From positions 1 to 64,000 of the forward strand of contig JBFXAZ010000017.1 of NCBI GenBank assembly GCA_050183765.1: a stretch of DNA of 64,000 bases. Reading direction: 5' to 3'. The position numbers and the translations under genes are program-made. The notes under the pieces were generated by a model that ran no database searches, had not been told where the DNA came from, and was given only the letters and a program-made list of their open reading frames with translations. Below are positions 25,629-33,280 of the stretch, piece after piece (the stretch's first letter is position 1; each line of letters begins with the position of its first letter). Origin of the DNA: JAFAZJ01 sp050183765. Lineage in GTDB: Bacteria; Pseudomonadota; Alphaproteobacteria; Reyranellales; Reyranellaceae.

Positions 25629-26815
25629 ATCGCCGCCCCGCCGCCATTGGCCGCCCGTGCCCGCTGCGCGCGCCAGCCGCCGACGACGTCCACGTCGCGC
25701 CACCTGATATCGCGACCGCTGAGCGCGTGGATGGCGATGGGCAGCATCAGGGTCTCGCGCAGCATGATGCACGGCACCTGCTTCCACGAGCGGTGCAGAT
25801 CCCGGCCGAACAGGAACAACAGCTCGGCGCCGATCCAAATCCCCCAATGGACAAGAATGATGCCGGCGATGCCCCAGGGCGACGTCCAGTCGAGCCACGG
25901 CGGCAGCAGCGCGGGCCCGGCCACCAGGGCCGCGATCATCGACACGAAGCCGCTCAGCAGCGGTTCGAGAAATACCGTGACCGGCACCATCAGCCAGCGC
26001 AGCCGCGCCCAACGAACCTGACGGTCCCAGATGTCGCGCCACCGGCGATAGGGCCGCGGGAAGGCCGGCACGACGTCGGCGACCGTGGTGCGCAGCCCGG
26101 CGGCGCGCATCGCCGCCAGCAGCGACTGGTCCTCGGCGATCTCGCTCGAGAAGGCCTCGACGCCGCCGATGCGCTCGAAGGCGGCGCGCGAGAACAGCAG
26201 GATGCCGCCGCAGGCCGCCTGCAGCCCGAGCTTGTCGAGCGCGAAGATCATGCGCGCGGTGTAGCCGTTGAGCATGGTGCACTCGGCTTCGGCCGCCCAG
26301 TTGCGCGCCCCGCGCGGCGGCTTCAGGCCCTGCACCAGGCCGGTGCGCTCGGTGATCATCGCACCCATGGCGCGCAGCTCGTCGATCCGCAGCAGGCTCC
26401 CGCTGTCCATCACCACGATCAGCGGTCGACTAGCAGTTTCAAGGCCTTTGGCAATATTGTTAACCTTGGGATTGAAGGAAACCGTGGCCCGGCCAACCAG
26501 CATGGGCGGTGGCTCGCCCGTGAGGTAGTTCCAGTGCAGGGTCACCCGCTCGGCGGCGGGATCGTCATATTCCTCAACACAAATAAGGACTTCAGCACCG
26601 GCGTTCGACAACTCCACGAGGGCGGCGACGTAGGCCGCCGAGGCGTCGCCATCGCCCACCATCGGCGCCACGATGGTGAAGGCCGAGGCCGGCGGCGGCT
26701 CGCCCGCCGGTTTGCCGTGGCGGACCAGGGCGAGCAGATGGGTGGCGACATGCCAGCCGGTCGCCGCGCACCACAGGATCGCGGCGATCGTCACGCTGAG
26801 GCCGGCGGCGAACAT
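25625..26815 (-). CDS. Ceramide-glucosyltransferase-like GT21/HpnI-type membrane glycosyltransferase
   Basis: A 396-residue processive-type GT2/GT21 enzyme. An N-terminal span (residues about 4-28) and at least two C-terminal spans anchor it in the inner membrane. Motifs resemble ceramide glucosyltransferase and HpnI: NPKVNNIAKGLE, VVMDSGSLL in the D2 position (DSGS rather than DSD), EIAEDQSL as catalytic Asp and QVRWARLRW for the Q/RxxRW site. Such enzymes glycosylate a lipid at the cytoplasmic face. It heads the minus-strand export operon, which fits a glycolipid product. The exact lipid (ceramide-like or hopanoid) is not decided. Confidence 0.87.
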   Translation of the reverse strand: MFAAGLSVTIAAILWCAATGWHVATHLLALVRHGKPAGEPPPASAFTIVAPMVGDGDASAAYVAALVELSNAGAEVLICVEEYDDPAAERVTLHWNYLTGEPPPMLVGRATVSFNPKVNNIAKGLETASRPLIVVMDSGSLLRIDELRAMGAMITERTGLVQGLKPPRGARNWAAEAECTMLNGYTARMIFALDKLGLQAACGGILLFSRAAFERIGGVEAFSSEIAEDQSLLAAMRAAGLRTTVADVVPAFPRPYRRWRDIWDRQVRWARLRWLMVPVTVFLEPLLSGFVSMIAALVAGPALLPPWLDWTSPWGIAGIILVHWGIWIGAELLFLFGRDLHRSWKQVPCIMLRETLMLPIAIHALSGRDIRWRDVDVVGGWRAQRARAANGGGAAI

Positions 26816-26861
26816 TCGGGCGGTCGGGGAATGGCGATCGGGAACGCGGAACGGCGAGGAC

Positions 26862-27422
26862 TCAGGCGTGCCCGCCGTTGGCGGACGGCCGATGGTCCGC
26901 CCAGTCGAGCCGCCACCAGGGCCGCCGCGGCGCGGACTGATCGATCAGGCTGCGCCATTGGGGCTCGGGCCGGTAGGTGCCGAAGACACGGTCCCACCAG
27001 TCGACGCTGATGCCGTAGTTGTGCCCGGGCTGATTGCGCTTGTGGTGAATGAAGTGGACCGGGCTCGCCGACTGCCAGAACAGCAGGCGCGGCTCCTCGT
27101 GCTGGGCCTGATGGCACCAGGCGGCGAAAATCGCGTGCACCGCGGCGCCAGCCACGGCCGGAATCGCAAACCATCCGCCGGTGACGAAGTAGTAATCGGG
27201 CGCCACGAACAGCGCCGCCGCGATCAGCGCGCCGGCCGCGTAGTCGCGAAACTCCTTGAGCACGCCCTGTCCCAGGCCCTCGACGTGATGATCGCCGTGG
27301 CGCTTGATCAGGAAGCGTCCGACCCAGCGGTTATGCATGCCGCGATGGATCCAGTACTCGCCCAGCGTGCCGAGCACGAAGCCGATGACGAGTCCGGATA
27401 GGGCAAGGCCTGCCTGAAGCAT
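26862..27422 (-). CDS. Fatty acid hydroxylase superfamily membrane protein
   Basis: A 186-residue di-iron membrane hydroxylase. The histidine clusters are clear: EYWIHRGMHN, HGDHH, HQAQHEE and HFIHHKRNQPGHNYG. Two hydrophobic segments (LALSGLVIGFVLGTLGEYW and a second at about residues 65-95) span the membrane. It uses O2 and electrons to hydroxylate an acyl, sterol-like or sphingoid lipid. It lies 46 bases upstream of the GT21-like gene on the same strand, consistent with modifying the lipid aglycone before glycosylation. Confidence 0.9.
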   Translation of the reverse strand: MLQAGLALSGLVIGFVLGTLGEYWIHRGMHNRWVGRFLIKRHGDHHVEGLGQGVLKEFRDYAAGALIAAALFVAPDYYFVTGGWFAIPAVAGAAVHAIFAAWCHQAQHEEPRLLFWQSASPVHFIHHKRNQPGHNYGISVDWWDRVFGTYRPEPQWRSLIDQSAPRRPWWRLDWADHRPSANGGHA

Positions 27423-27457
27423 GGCGTCCGGTTATCCATTAGAGAGGTTGAAACGAT

Positions 27458-27467
27458 CTGTTAACAG
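27458..27467. promoter_or_regulatory. Perfect palindrome upstream of the lipid hydroxylase gene
   Basis: CTGTTAACAG is a perfect ten-base palindrome, flanked by GA and TC that pair across a mismatch, 36 bases upstream of the hydroxylase start and inside the 176-base gap shared with the divergent DUF1045 gene. A regulator operator is possible. The rest of the gap shows no feature that I can support. Confidence 0.35.
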
Positions 27468-27598
27468 GTCGCAGGGAGATTGTCAGCGTCGCATCGAGTC
27501 ACAATGCGTGTGTCCTGGCCCTTCGCCAGGCGCGCCAGAAGCCGCTGCGATCCGCTGCAACACCTTGTTACAGTGGCAAGAATTCCGTTGGGATCACC

Positions 27599-28297
27599 GT
27601 GACCTATCGCTATGCCATCTACGCCGCCCCTGGGCCCGGAACCCCCCTCGCCGACCGCGCCGCGGCCTGGTTGGGACGCGACGCGCTGACCGGCCTGCCG
27701 CGCCCCCACCCCCTGCCGCTCGCGATGACGATGGACGCGCTGGTAACCATCACCAGCGAGGCCGACCGCTACGGCTTCCATGGCACGCTCAAGCCACCGT
27801 TCCGGCTGGCCGAAGGGCAGACCGAGGCCGGGCTGATCGCGGCGCTCGAGACCTACGCTGCCCGCAAGGCGCCGGTCGACCTGGGTCCTTTGTCCGTGCA
27901 GGACCTCTCGGGCTTCATCGCCCTGCGGCCGGTCACGAGCCCGCCGGCCCTGGGTTCGCTGGCCGGCGATATCGTCGAGGCCTTCGACGGGTTCCGCCGA
28001 CCGCCCGATGCCGCCGAGCTGGCGCGCCGCCGCGCCCACGGGCTGACGCCGGCGCAGGAGGCCAACCTCGCGCGCTGGGGCTATCCCTACGTGATGGACG
28101 ATTTCCGGCTGCACTTCACGCTCACCAGCCGGCTGCCGGCAGCCGAGCGCGCGAAGCTGATCGACTGGCTCGCGCGCTATTTCGCGCCGGACCTCGCGCG
28201 ACCCTTCGCCCTCGACACACTGTGGCTGTTCGTCGAGCCGGAACCGGGCGCACCGTTCCGTCAGGCCAGGGGCTTCGCGCTCACCGGCAGCAGCTGA
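27599..28297 (+). CDS. DUF1045 family protein (2H phosphoesterase-like, phosphonate-associated)
   Basis: A 232-residue DUF1045 protein, a family commonly found in C-P lyase clusters and related to 2H phosphoesterases. The two HxT/S motifs are visible in FHGTLKPPF and LHFTLTSRL, and TMDALVTITSEADRYGFHG is the conserved N-terminal block. These would act in a cyclic phosphodiester hydrolysis, possibly of a 5-phosphoribosyl-1,2-cyclic phosphate-type intermediate (the PhnP step), because no phnP gene is present; this is inference. GTG start. The last 37 bases overlap the end of phnN on the other strand. Confidence 0.88.
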   Translation: MTYRYAIYAAPGPGTPLADRAAAWLGRDALTGLPRPHPLPLAMTMDALVTITSEADRYGFHGTLKPPFRLAEGQTEAGLIAALETYAARKAPVDLGPLSVQDLSGFIALRPVTSPPALGSLAGDIVEAFDGFRRPPDAAELARRRAHGLTPAQEANLARWGYPYVMDDFRLHFTLTSRLPAAERAKLIDWLARYFAPDLARPFALDTLWLFVEPEPGAPFRQARGFALTGSS

Positions 28298-28836
28298 CCG
28301 ATCAGCCGGGCGAAAGCGGCCACTGCGTCGGCGAGATCGCCGTCATTCGCGATCGTCACGACGTCATGCCCCACCGTCGGGGTGCCGACACGCGCCAGCC
28401 GCGCCCCGATCTCGGCCGGGCTCTCGCGGCCGCGGGCCGTCAGCCGCGCACGCAGGGTGTCGATCGAGGCCGTCACCTCGCACACCGTCAGTCCGTGGTA
28501 GCGACGGCGCGCGTCGTCGAGCACCTGCCGCGAGACGTTGGCGACGACGACGCGGCCCTGGCCGAGATCGTCGTCCATGCGTCGAGGCAGGCCGTAGGCC
28601 AGGCCATGCGCCGGCCAATGAATCGCGAAGGCCTGCCGCGCGCACAGCGCCGCGAACTCCTCGGGCGTGGCCGCGATACTGTCCTCGCCGCCGGAGCCGG
28701 CCGGCCGCGTGATCACGCGCTGGACGAAGACGATTCGCGGATCGTCGCGGAAGACCGCGCGCGCGCCATCGAGCACGCTGTCCTTGCCGACCCCGCTCGC
28801 GCCCACCACGAGCACGAGCCGCCTGCCGTCAGGCAT
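28261..28836 (-). CDS. phnN: Ribose 1,5-bisphosphate phosphokinase
   Basis: A 191-residue P-loop kinase that converts ribose 1,5-bisphosphate to PRPP with ATP, recycling the C-P lyase product. Walker A is GASGVGKDS; the guanylate-kinase-like features RVITRP and FAIHWPAHGLAYGLP are typical. The start overlaps the stop of the HD-oxygenase gene by eight bases. Last gene of the phn operon. Its 3' end overlaps the convergent DUF1045 gene by 37 bases, so both C-termini are encoded on opposite strands of the same DNA. Confidence 0.93.
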   Translation of the reverse strand: MPDGRRLVLVVGASGVGKDSVLDGARAVFRDDPRIVFVQRVITRPAGSGGEDSIAATPEEFAALCARQAFAIHWPAHGLAYGLPRRMDDDLGQGRVVVANVSRQVLDDARRRYHGLTVCEVTASIDTLRARLTARGRESPAEIGARLARVGTPTVGHDVVTIANDGDLADAVAAFARLIGQLLPVSAKPLA

Positions 28837-29380
28837 GCGCCGGCAGGCGCGAGGCCCAGTTGCGGAACTCGGCGAGACCGGGCGTCGCCTTGTCCTTGAC
28901 CTTGGCGAGGTCGTCGTAGCGCCGGAGCTTCACGGCGTCGGCGGCGTAGGGCTGCTCGATGAACGCCTTGGCCTCCTCGGCGTTGAACGGCCCGCCCTGC
29001 ACCTGCAGCGAGACCTTCGAGCCGCGCGACAGCGAGTCCCAGTAGCCGGCCTCGGCGAAGCACAGATAGCGCTTGGCGTCGACATGCAGGCGCACCGGCG
29101 CGGCCACCGCCTCGCCGAAGACCTGCTCCAGCACCAGCGCGCCCGAGGCCTCGTGCCGCGCGTCGATGCCCTTCTCGGCCAGGCCCTCGTCGCCCTTGCC
29201 GACGAGGTGGCCGATGTCGTGCATCAGCGAGGCGACCACCAGCGAGGCCGGATCGCCCGCCTCGACCGAGAGCTGCGCCGATTGCAGCGCGTGGGCGAGC
29301 TGAGAGATCTGCTCGCCGCCGTAGCGCGAGCCGCCCTGTTCCGCGAGCAGCTGGAACAGCTCGTCGATCGTGTACCTCAT
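28829..29380 (-). CDS. PhnZ/TmpB-type HD-domain di-iron phosphonate oxygenase
   Basis: A 183-residue HD-domain protein of the phosphonate-degradation HDIG group. It carries the features known for the mixed-valent di-iron oxygenase PhnZ: the Tyr-x-x-Glu lid in YGGEQISQLAHAL, the HD pair in LMHDIGH, a third histidine in RHEASG, LHVDAKRYL with histidine and substrate lysine, QGGPF and a late aspartate in RRYDD. PhnZ cleaves 1-hydroxy-alkylphosphonates to aldehyde or acid and phosphate. No PhnY- or TmpA-type hydroxylase is beside it. Start coupled to phnM (ATGA), stop coupled to phnN. Confidence 0.88.
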   Translation of the reverse strand: MRYTIDELFQLLAEQGGSRYGGEQISQLAHALQSAQLSVEAGDPASLVVASLMHDIGHLVGKGDEGLAEKGIDARHEASGALVLEQVFGEAVAAPVRLHVDAKRYLCFAEAGYWDSLSRGSKVSLQVQGGPFNAEEAKAFIEQPYAADAVKLRRYDDLAKVKDKATPGLAEFRNWASRLPAHA

Positions 29381-30516
29381 GCGATCCTCCGCCCTTCGCG
29401 CCAGACGGCGCGCACCACCGGCTGGCCGTCGATCACCGATACGCGCACCAGATCGGCGCGCCGTCCCTCGACGATGGCGCCGCGATCGTCGAGACCGACC
29501 GCCTCCGCCGGCGTCTGCGACACAGTCCGCACCGCCTTCGGCAGTTCCATCCCGGGTACGTCGCGGCTCAGCCGGAACGCCGATTCGAGCAGGCTCACCG
29601 GCACGTAGTCCGACGAGACGATGTCGAGCAGACCCTCCGCCGCCAGCGTGCCGGCCGAGATGTTGCCGGAGTGCGAGCCGCCGCGCACGAGGTTGGGGCC
29701 GCCCATCACGACCTTCATGCCGCCCTCGCGCGACAGCCGCGCCGCCTCGACGGTGGTCGGAAACTCGGCGACGACCATGCCGTCGGCGACCGCCTCGGCG
29801 ACATGCGCCGGCGTGGCGTCGTCGTGGCTGGCGAGCGGGATGCCGCGCTCCTTGCACATCGCCACCATGCCGCGCCGGTTGGGCGCGCTCCACTGCTCGC
29901 AGCGCTCCTTCTGGGTGGCGATGTAGGCGTCCAGCTCCTGGTCGGTGAACTGGAACTTGCCCTTGTAGTATTCGCGGAACTTGTCCTCGCGCGTGAACTG
30001 GCGCTGGCCCGGCGTATGGTCCATCACCGAGGCCAGCCGCACGCTGGGGTCGTCGATCAGCCGCGCGATGCGGTCGAGCACCGAGGGGTAGCTGGTCTCG
30101 CAGCGCAGGTGGAACAGGTGCTCGGCGCGGAACATGTTGCCGGCACGCGCCGCCTTCACCGCCGCCAGCATCTCGTCGAGGGCGGCGATGCGGATGTCGT
30201 CGTCGCCGCGTACCGTGCCCATGCCGACGGCGTCGAACACCGTGGTGATGCCCGCGGCGGCGATCTGCCCGTCATGCGCCAGCACCGCCGAGACGCCCGG
30301 CCAGCGCACGCCGGGTCGCGGCGCGAAGTGGCGCTCCATGTTGTCGGTGTGCAGCTCGACGAGACCCGGCAGCAGGTAGTCGCCCTCCAGGTCCTCGCCG
30401 GTTCGCGCCGCGCCCGTCGCGACCTCGGCGATCCGGCCGTCGCGCACGACGACGGCGCCCTCGATCACCGCATCGGGGCCGACAACCCTGGCACCGGTGA
30501 GGATCATCTCGGCCAT
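29377..30516 (-). CDS. phnM: Alpha-D-ribose 1-methylphosphonate 5-triphosphate diphosphatase
   Basis: A 379-residue amidohydrolase-superfamily enzyme that removes diphosphate from the ribose methylphosphonate triphosphate made by the PhnGHIJKL complex. The signature LPGLVELHTDNMERHF is intact, as are downstream residues MDHTPGQRQF and SHDDATPAHVAEA and HSGNIS. Length matches E. coli PhnM (378). Start overlaps the phnL stop by one base (TAATG) and stop overlaps the next start by four, so it is embedded in the operon. Confidence 0.97.
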   Translation of the reverse strand: MAEMILTGARVVGPDAVIEGAVVVRDGRIAEVATGAARTGEDLEGDYLLPGLVELHTDNMERHFAPRPGVRWPGVSAVLAHDGQIAAAGITTVFDAVGMGTVRGDDDIRIAALDEMLAAVKAARAGNMFRAEHLFHLRCETSYPSVLDRIARLIDDPSVRLASVMDHTPGQRQFTREDKFREYYKGKFQFTDQELDAYIATQKERCEQWSAPNRRGMVAMCKERGIPLASHDDATPAHVAEAVADGMVVAEFPTTVEAARLSREGGMKVVMGGPNLVRGGSHSGNISAGTLAAEGLLDIVSSDYVPVSLLESAFRLSRDVPGMELPKAVRTVSQTPAEAVGLDDRGAIVEGRRADLVRVSVIDGQPVVRAVWREGRRIA

Positions 30517-31232
30517 TACGCAGCCTCCGCCACTGATGTGCCCGGCGCGAGCTCGAAGATCCGGCTGGCCACCGCCTCGCGCGCCACCGGATCGTGCAGG
30601 ATGGCGAGGATCGCCGCGCCGGCGTCGCGCGCCTCGCGGATCAGCGCGATCACCACGGCGCGGTTGGCGTCGTCGAGCGAGGCGGTCGGCTCGTCGAGCA
30701 GCAGGATGGGAAAGCCGGCGGCGAAGACGCGGGCGATGTTGACGCGCTGCTGCTCGCCGCCGGAGAAGGTCGCCGGCGGCAGGTCGAACAGCCGCTGCGG
30801 GATGTTGAGCCGCTCCAGCATCGCCTCGGCCCTGCCGCGCGCCGTATCCGCATCGACGCCGCGCGCCAGCATCGGCTCCGCCACCACGTCGCGCGTCGAG
30901 ACGCGCGGGATGACGCGCAGGAACTGGCTGACATAGCCGATGAGGTCGCGCCGCAGGGTCGTGACCTGGCGCGGCGCGGCCTGCGCCATGTCGATCTCGA
31001 CCTCCGCGTGGCGGATCAGCAGATGGCCGGCATCGGCGCCGTAGTTGCCGTAGACGCAGCGCATCAGGCTGCTCTTGCCGGCGCCCGATGGCCCGCGCAG
31101 CACGACGCACTCGCCGGCATGCACGTCGAGATCGACGCCGCGCAGCGCATCGAGCCGGATGCCGCCGCGCAGATGCAGCGTGAAGCTCTTCTGCAGGCCG
31201 CGAATGGAGATGGCGGGGGACGGAGTTGTCAT
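30516..31232 (-). CDS. phnL: C-P lyase ABC-type protein PhnL
   Basis: A 238-residue ABC-family ATPase of the C-P lyase cluster. Walker A GPSGAGKSSLMR, signature FSGGEQQRVNIARV and Walker B ILLLDEPTASLD are intact, as is the H-loop histidine in AILHDP. Together with PhnG, PhnH and PhnI it is needed to make alpha-D-ribose 1-methylphosphonate 5-triphosphate; it is not a transporter component. Repeat A4 lies in the 177-base gap between phnK and this start, the only substantial gap inside the operon besides that before phnJ. Confidence 0.96.
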   Translation of the reverse strand: MTTPSPAISIRGLQKSFTLHLRGGIRLDALRGVDLDVHAGECVVLRGPSGAGKSSLMRCVYGNYGADAGHLLIRHAEVEIDMAQAAPRQVTTLRRDLIGYVSQFLRVIPRVSTRDVVAEPMLARGVDADTARGRAEAMLERLNIPQRLFDLPPATFSGGEQQRVNIARVFAAGFPILLLDEPTASLDDANRAVVIALIREARDAGAAILAILHDPVAREAVASRIFELAPGTSVAEAA

Positions 31233-31248
31233 GGATCAATCCAGAACA

Positions 31249-31391
31249 ACCTTCCCCCGCCGGCGGGGGAAGGTGGCGCGCAGCGCCGGATGGGGGTGGG
31301 TCGTGCGACAACACCGACATTCGAGCGTGGCCGCTATGCCGGCCACCCCCAACCGCTCTTCGGGCACCTTCCCCCGCCAGCGGGGGAAGGT
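31249..31391. repeat. BIME-like extragenic palindromic repeat, copy A4 (between phnK and phnL)
   Basis: Outer palindromes CTTCCCCCGCCGGCGGGGGA (about 31251-31270) and CTTCCCCCGCCAGCGGGGG (about 31369-31387) enclose mirrored arms tggcgcgcagcgccggatgg and accgctcttcgggcacc. It sits inside the phn operon, so the nascent mRNA will contain a long hairpin between the phnK and phnL messages. This could tune relative expression or stabilise the upstream segment. Confidence 0.8.
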
Positions 31392-31408
31392 ATGAGTTTG
31401 AGTCTGCG

Positions 31409-32185
31409 TCATACCGTCAGCACCGAGGACACGAGCAACTGCGTATAGGGCTCCTGCGGATCGTCGAGCAGGCGGTCGGTGAGCCCGCTTTCGACCAGCC
31501 TGCCCTCGCGCATCACGATCAGCCGGTCGGCGAGCAGGCGCGCGACGCCCAGGTCGTGCGTCACGATGATCACCGACACGCCGACATCGCGCACCAGCCG
31601 GCGCAGCAGGTCGAGCAGGCGCGCCTGCACCGAGACGTCGAGGCCGCCGGTGGGCTCGTCCATCAGCACCACGCGCGGGTGCGTGACGAGATTGCGCGCG
31701 ATCTGCAGGCGCTGCTGCATGCCGCCGGAGAAGGCGCGCGGCTTGTCGTCGACGCGATCGGCGTCGATCTCGACCTGCCGCAGCCAGTCCAGCGCCGTAT
31801 CGCGCAGGTTGCCGTAGTGACGCTGGCCCAGCGCCATCAGCCGCTCGCCGACATTGCCGCCGGCACTGACGTCGAGCCGCAGCCCGTCGCGCGGGTTCTG
31901 GTGCACGAAGCCCCACTCCGTGCGCAGCAGGCGCCGCCGGTCGGCTTCGCTCAGCGCCAGCATGTCGACCTCGCGGCCGTCGCCGGTCCTGTAGAGCACC
32001 TCGCCGACATCCGCGGGCATGCGCCCGCCCAGGCAGTTCAGCAGGGTGGTCTTGCCCGAGCCGGACTCGCCGACGATGCCCAGCACCTCGCCGGGCCACA
32101 GCTCGAGCGAGACCTCGCGCACCGCGGCGCGCGGGCCGAAGCGCTTGGTAAGGTTGCGGACCTCGAGGATCGGCGTCTCGCTCAT
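31409..32185 (-). CDS. phnK: C-P lyase ABC-type protein PhnK
   Basis: A 258-residue ABC ATPase that binds the PhnJ subunit of the C-P lyase core complex. Walker A GESGSGKTTLLN, signature FSGGMQQRLQIARNL and Walker B VLMDEPTGGLD are intact. It resembles oligopeptide transporter ATPases but belongs to the C-P lyase group by context and length. ATG overlaps the phnJ stop (ATGA). Confidence 0.96.
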   Translation of the reverse strand: MSETPILEVRNLTKRFGPRAAVREVSLELWPGEVLGIVGESGSGKTTLLNCLGGRMPADVGEVLYRTGDGREVDMLALSEADRRRLLRTEWGFVHQNPRDGLRLDVSAGGNVGERLMALGQRHYGNLRDTALDWLRQVEIDADRVDDKPRAFSGGMQQRLQIARNLVTHPRVVLMDEPTGGLDVSVQARLLDLLRRLVRDVGVSVIIVTHDLGVARLLADRLIVMREGRLVESGLTDRLLDDPQEPYTQLLVSSVLTV

Positions 32186-33096
32186 TCGCCGGCCTCCACG
32201 GCGGCGACGTAGGATGCCGGCGCGCCCGTGCCGACGTGACCGGCATTGCGACGCTGCTCGCAATGATCGGTGTCGGAACACACGAACATGTGCCCACCCT
32301 TGTCGTCGGTGATGATCTCGTCGAGGAAGGTGTCGTCGGCGCCGCACAGCGCGCAGGGCTGGTCCCACTTCTCGACCTGGAACGGATAGTCCTCGAAATC
32401 GAGCGACTTCACCGAGGTGTAGGGCGGCACGGCGTAGATGCGCTTCTCGCGCCCGGCGCCGAAGAGCTGCAGCGCCGGCATGTTGTCCATCTTGGGATTG
32501 TCGAACTTCGGTATCGGCGAGGGCCGCATCAGGTAGCGGCCGTTGACCATCACCGGGTAGTCGTACGCCGTCTCGATGCGGCCGAAACGCACGATGTCCT
32601 CGTACAGCTTCACGTGCATGGCACCATATTCGGCCAGCGCGTGCATCTTGCGCGTCTCCGATTCGCGCGGCTCCAGCCAGCGCAGCGGCTCGGGGATCGG
32701 CACCTGGTAGACCAGGATCTGCCCCTCCACCAGCTTGGTCTCGGGGATGCGATGGCGCGTCTGCACGATGGTGGCGTCGGGCGTGCGCTCGGTCGTCGCC
32801 ACGCCGGTCATGCGGCGGAAGAACGAGCGGATGCTGACGGCGTTGGTCGTGTCGTCGGCGCCCTGGTCGATCACCTTCAAGGTATCGGCCGGGCCGATCA
32901 CGGCGGCGGTGATCTGGATGCCGCCGGTACCCCAGCCGTAGCTCAGCGGCATCTCGCGGCTGCCGAACGGGATCTGATGGCCGGGAATCGCCACCGCCTT
33001 GAGGATCGCGCGGCGCAGCATCCGCTTGGTCTGCTCGTCGAGGAAGGCGAAGTTGTAGCCCTCGTCGACGGTGGCGTTGCTCGCACCGGCGGTCAT
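32182..33096 (-). CDS. phnJ: Alpha-D-ribose 1-methylphosphonate 5-phosphate C-P lyase
   Basis: The radical-SAM enzyme that breaks the carbon-phosphorus bond. Residues correspond to E. coli PhnJ at a constant offset of seven: Cys248, Cys251, Cys273 and Cys279 (CALC, VCSDTDHC) match the iron-sulfur ligands and catalytic Cys272, and Gly39 (AIPGH) matches the glycyl-radical Gly32. The protein is 304 residues against 281 in E. coli, with extensions at both ends. The start at 33096 follows GGGAGAG; further upstream is repeat A5. Translationally coupled to phnK. Confidence 0.97.
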   Translation of the reverse strand: MTAGASNATVDEGYNFAFLDEQTKRMLRRAILKAVAIPGHQIPFGSREMPLSYGWGTGGIQITAAVIGPADTLKVIDQGADDTTNAVSIRSFFRRMTGVATTERTPDATIVQTRHRIPETKLVEGQILVYQVPIPEPLRWLEPRESETRKMHALAEYGAMHVKLYEDIVRFGRIETAYDYPVMVNGRYLMRPSPIPKFDNPKMDNMPALQLFGAGREKRIYAVPPYTSVKSLDFEDYPFQVEKWDQPCALCGADDTFLDEIITDDKGGHMFVCSDTDHCEQRRNAGHVGTGAPASYVAAVEAGE

Positions 33097-33116
33097 GAGC
33101 GTGCTCTCCCATCTTC

Positions 33117-33270
33117 CCTTCTCCCCGCGCAGGCGGGGAGAAGGTGCCCGAAGGGCGGATGAGGGGCTTTGCGGTGCCTCGACAACGACGACTTGGGGCG
33201 CTGCACGAGGAAGCCCCTCATCTGCCTCGCTGGCGCTCGGCACCTTCTCCCCGCCTTCGCGGGGAGAAGG
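33117..33270. repeat. BIME-like extragenic palindromic repeat, copy A5 (between phnI and phnJ)
   Basis: CTTCTCCCCGCGCAGGCGGGGAGAAGG-type palindrome at about 33118-33144, mirrored at about 33244-33270 (CTTCTCCCCGCCTTCGCGG, continuing gggagaagg), with inner arms gcccgaagggcggatgagggg and aagcccctcatctgcctcgc. It closely resembles copy A2 at 1660. It fills the gap between phnI and phnJ, so it separates the first three phn genes from phnJK. Confidence 0.8.
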
Positions 33271-33280
33271 AATATGACGC

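Noticed and set aside
24055..27422. Classical Wzx/Wzy capsule locus
   Set aside because: No flippase, polymerase or Wzc kinase; the ABC exporter type and lipid glycosyltransferase point elsewhere.
3..33270. CRISPR array made of family A palindromes
   Set aside because: The copies are kilobases apart, have no regular spacers and no cas genes are present.
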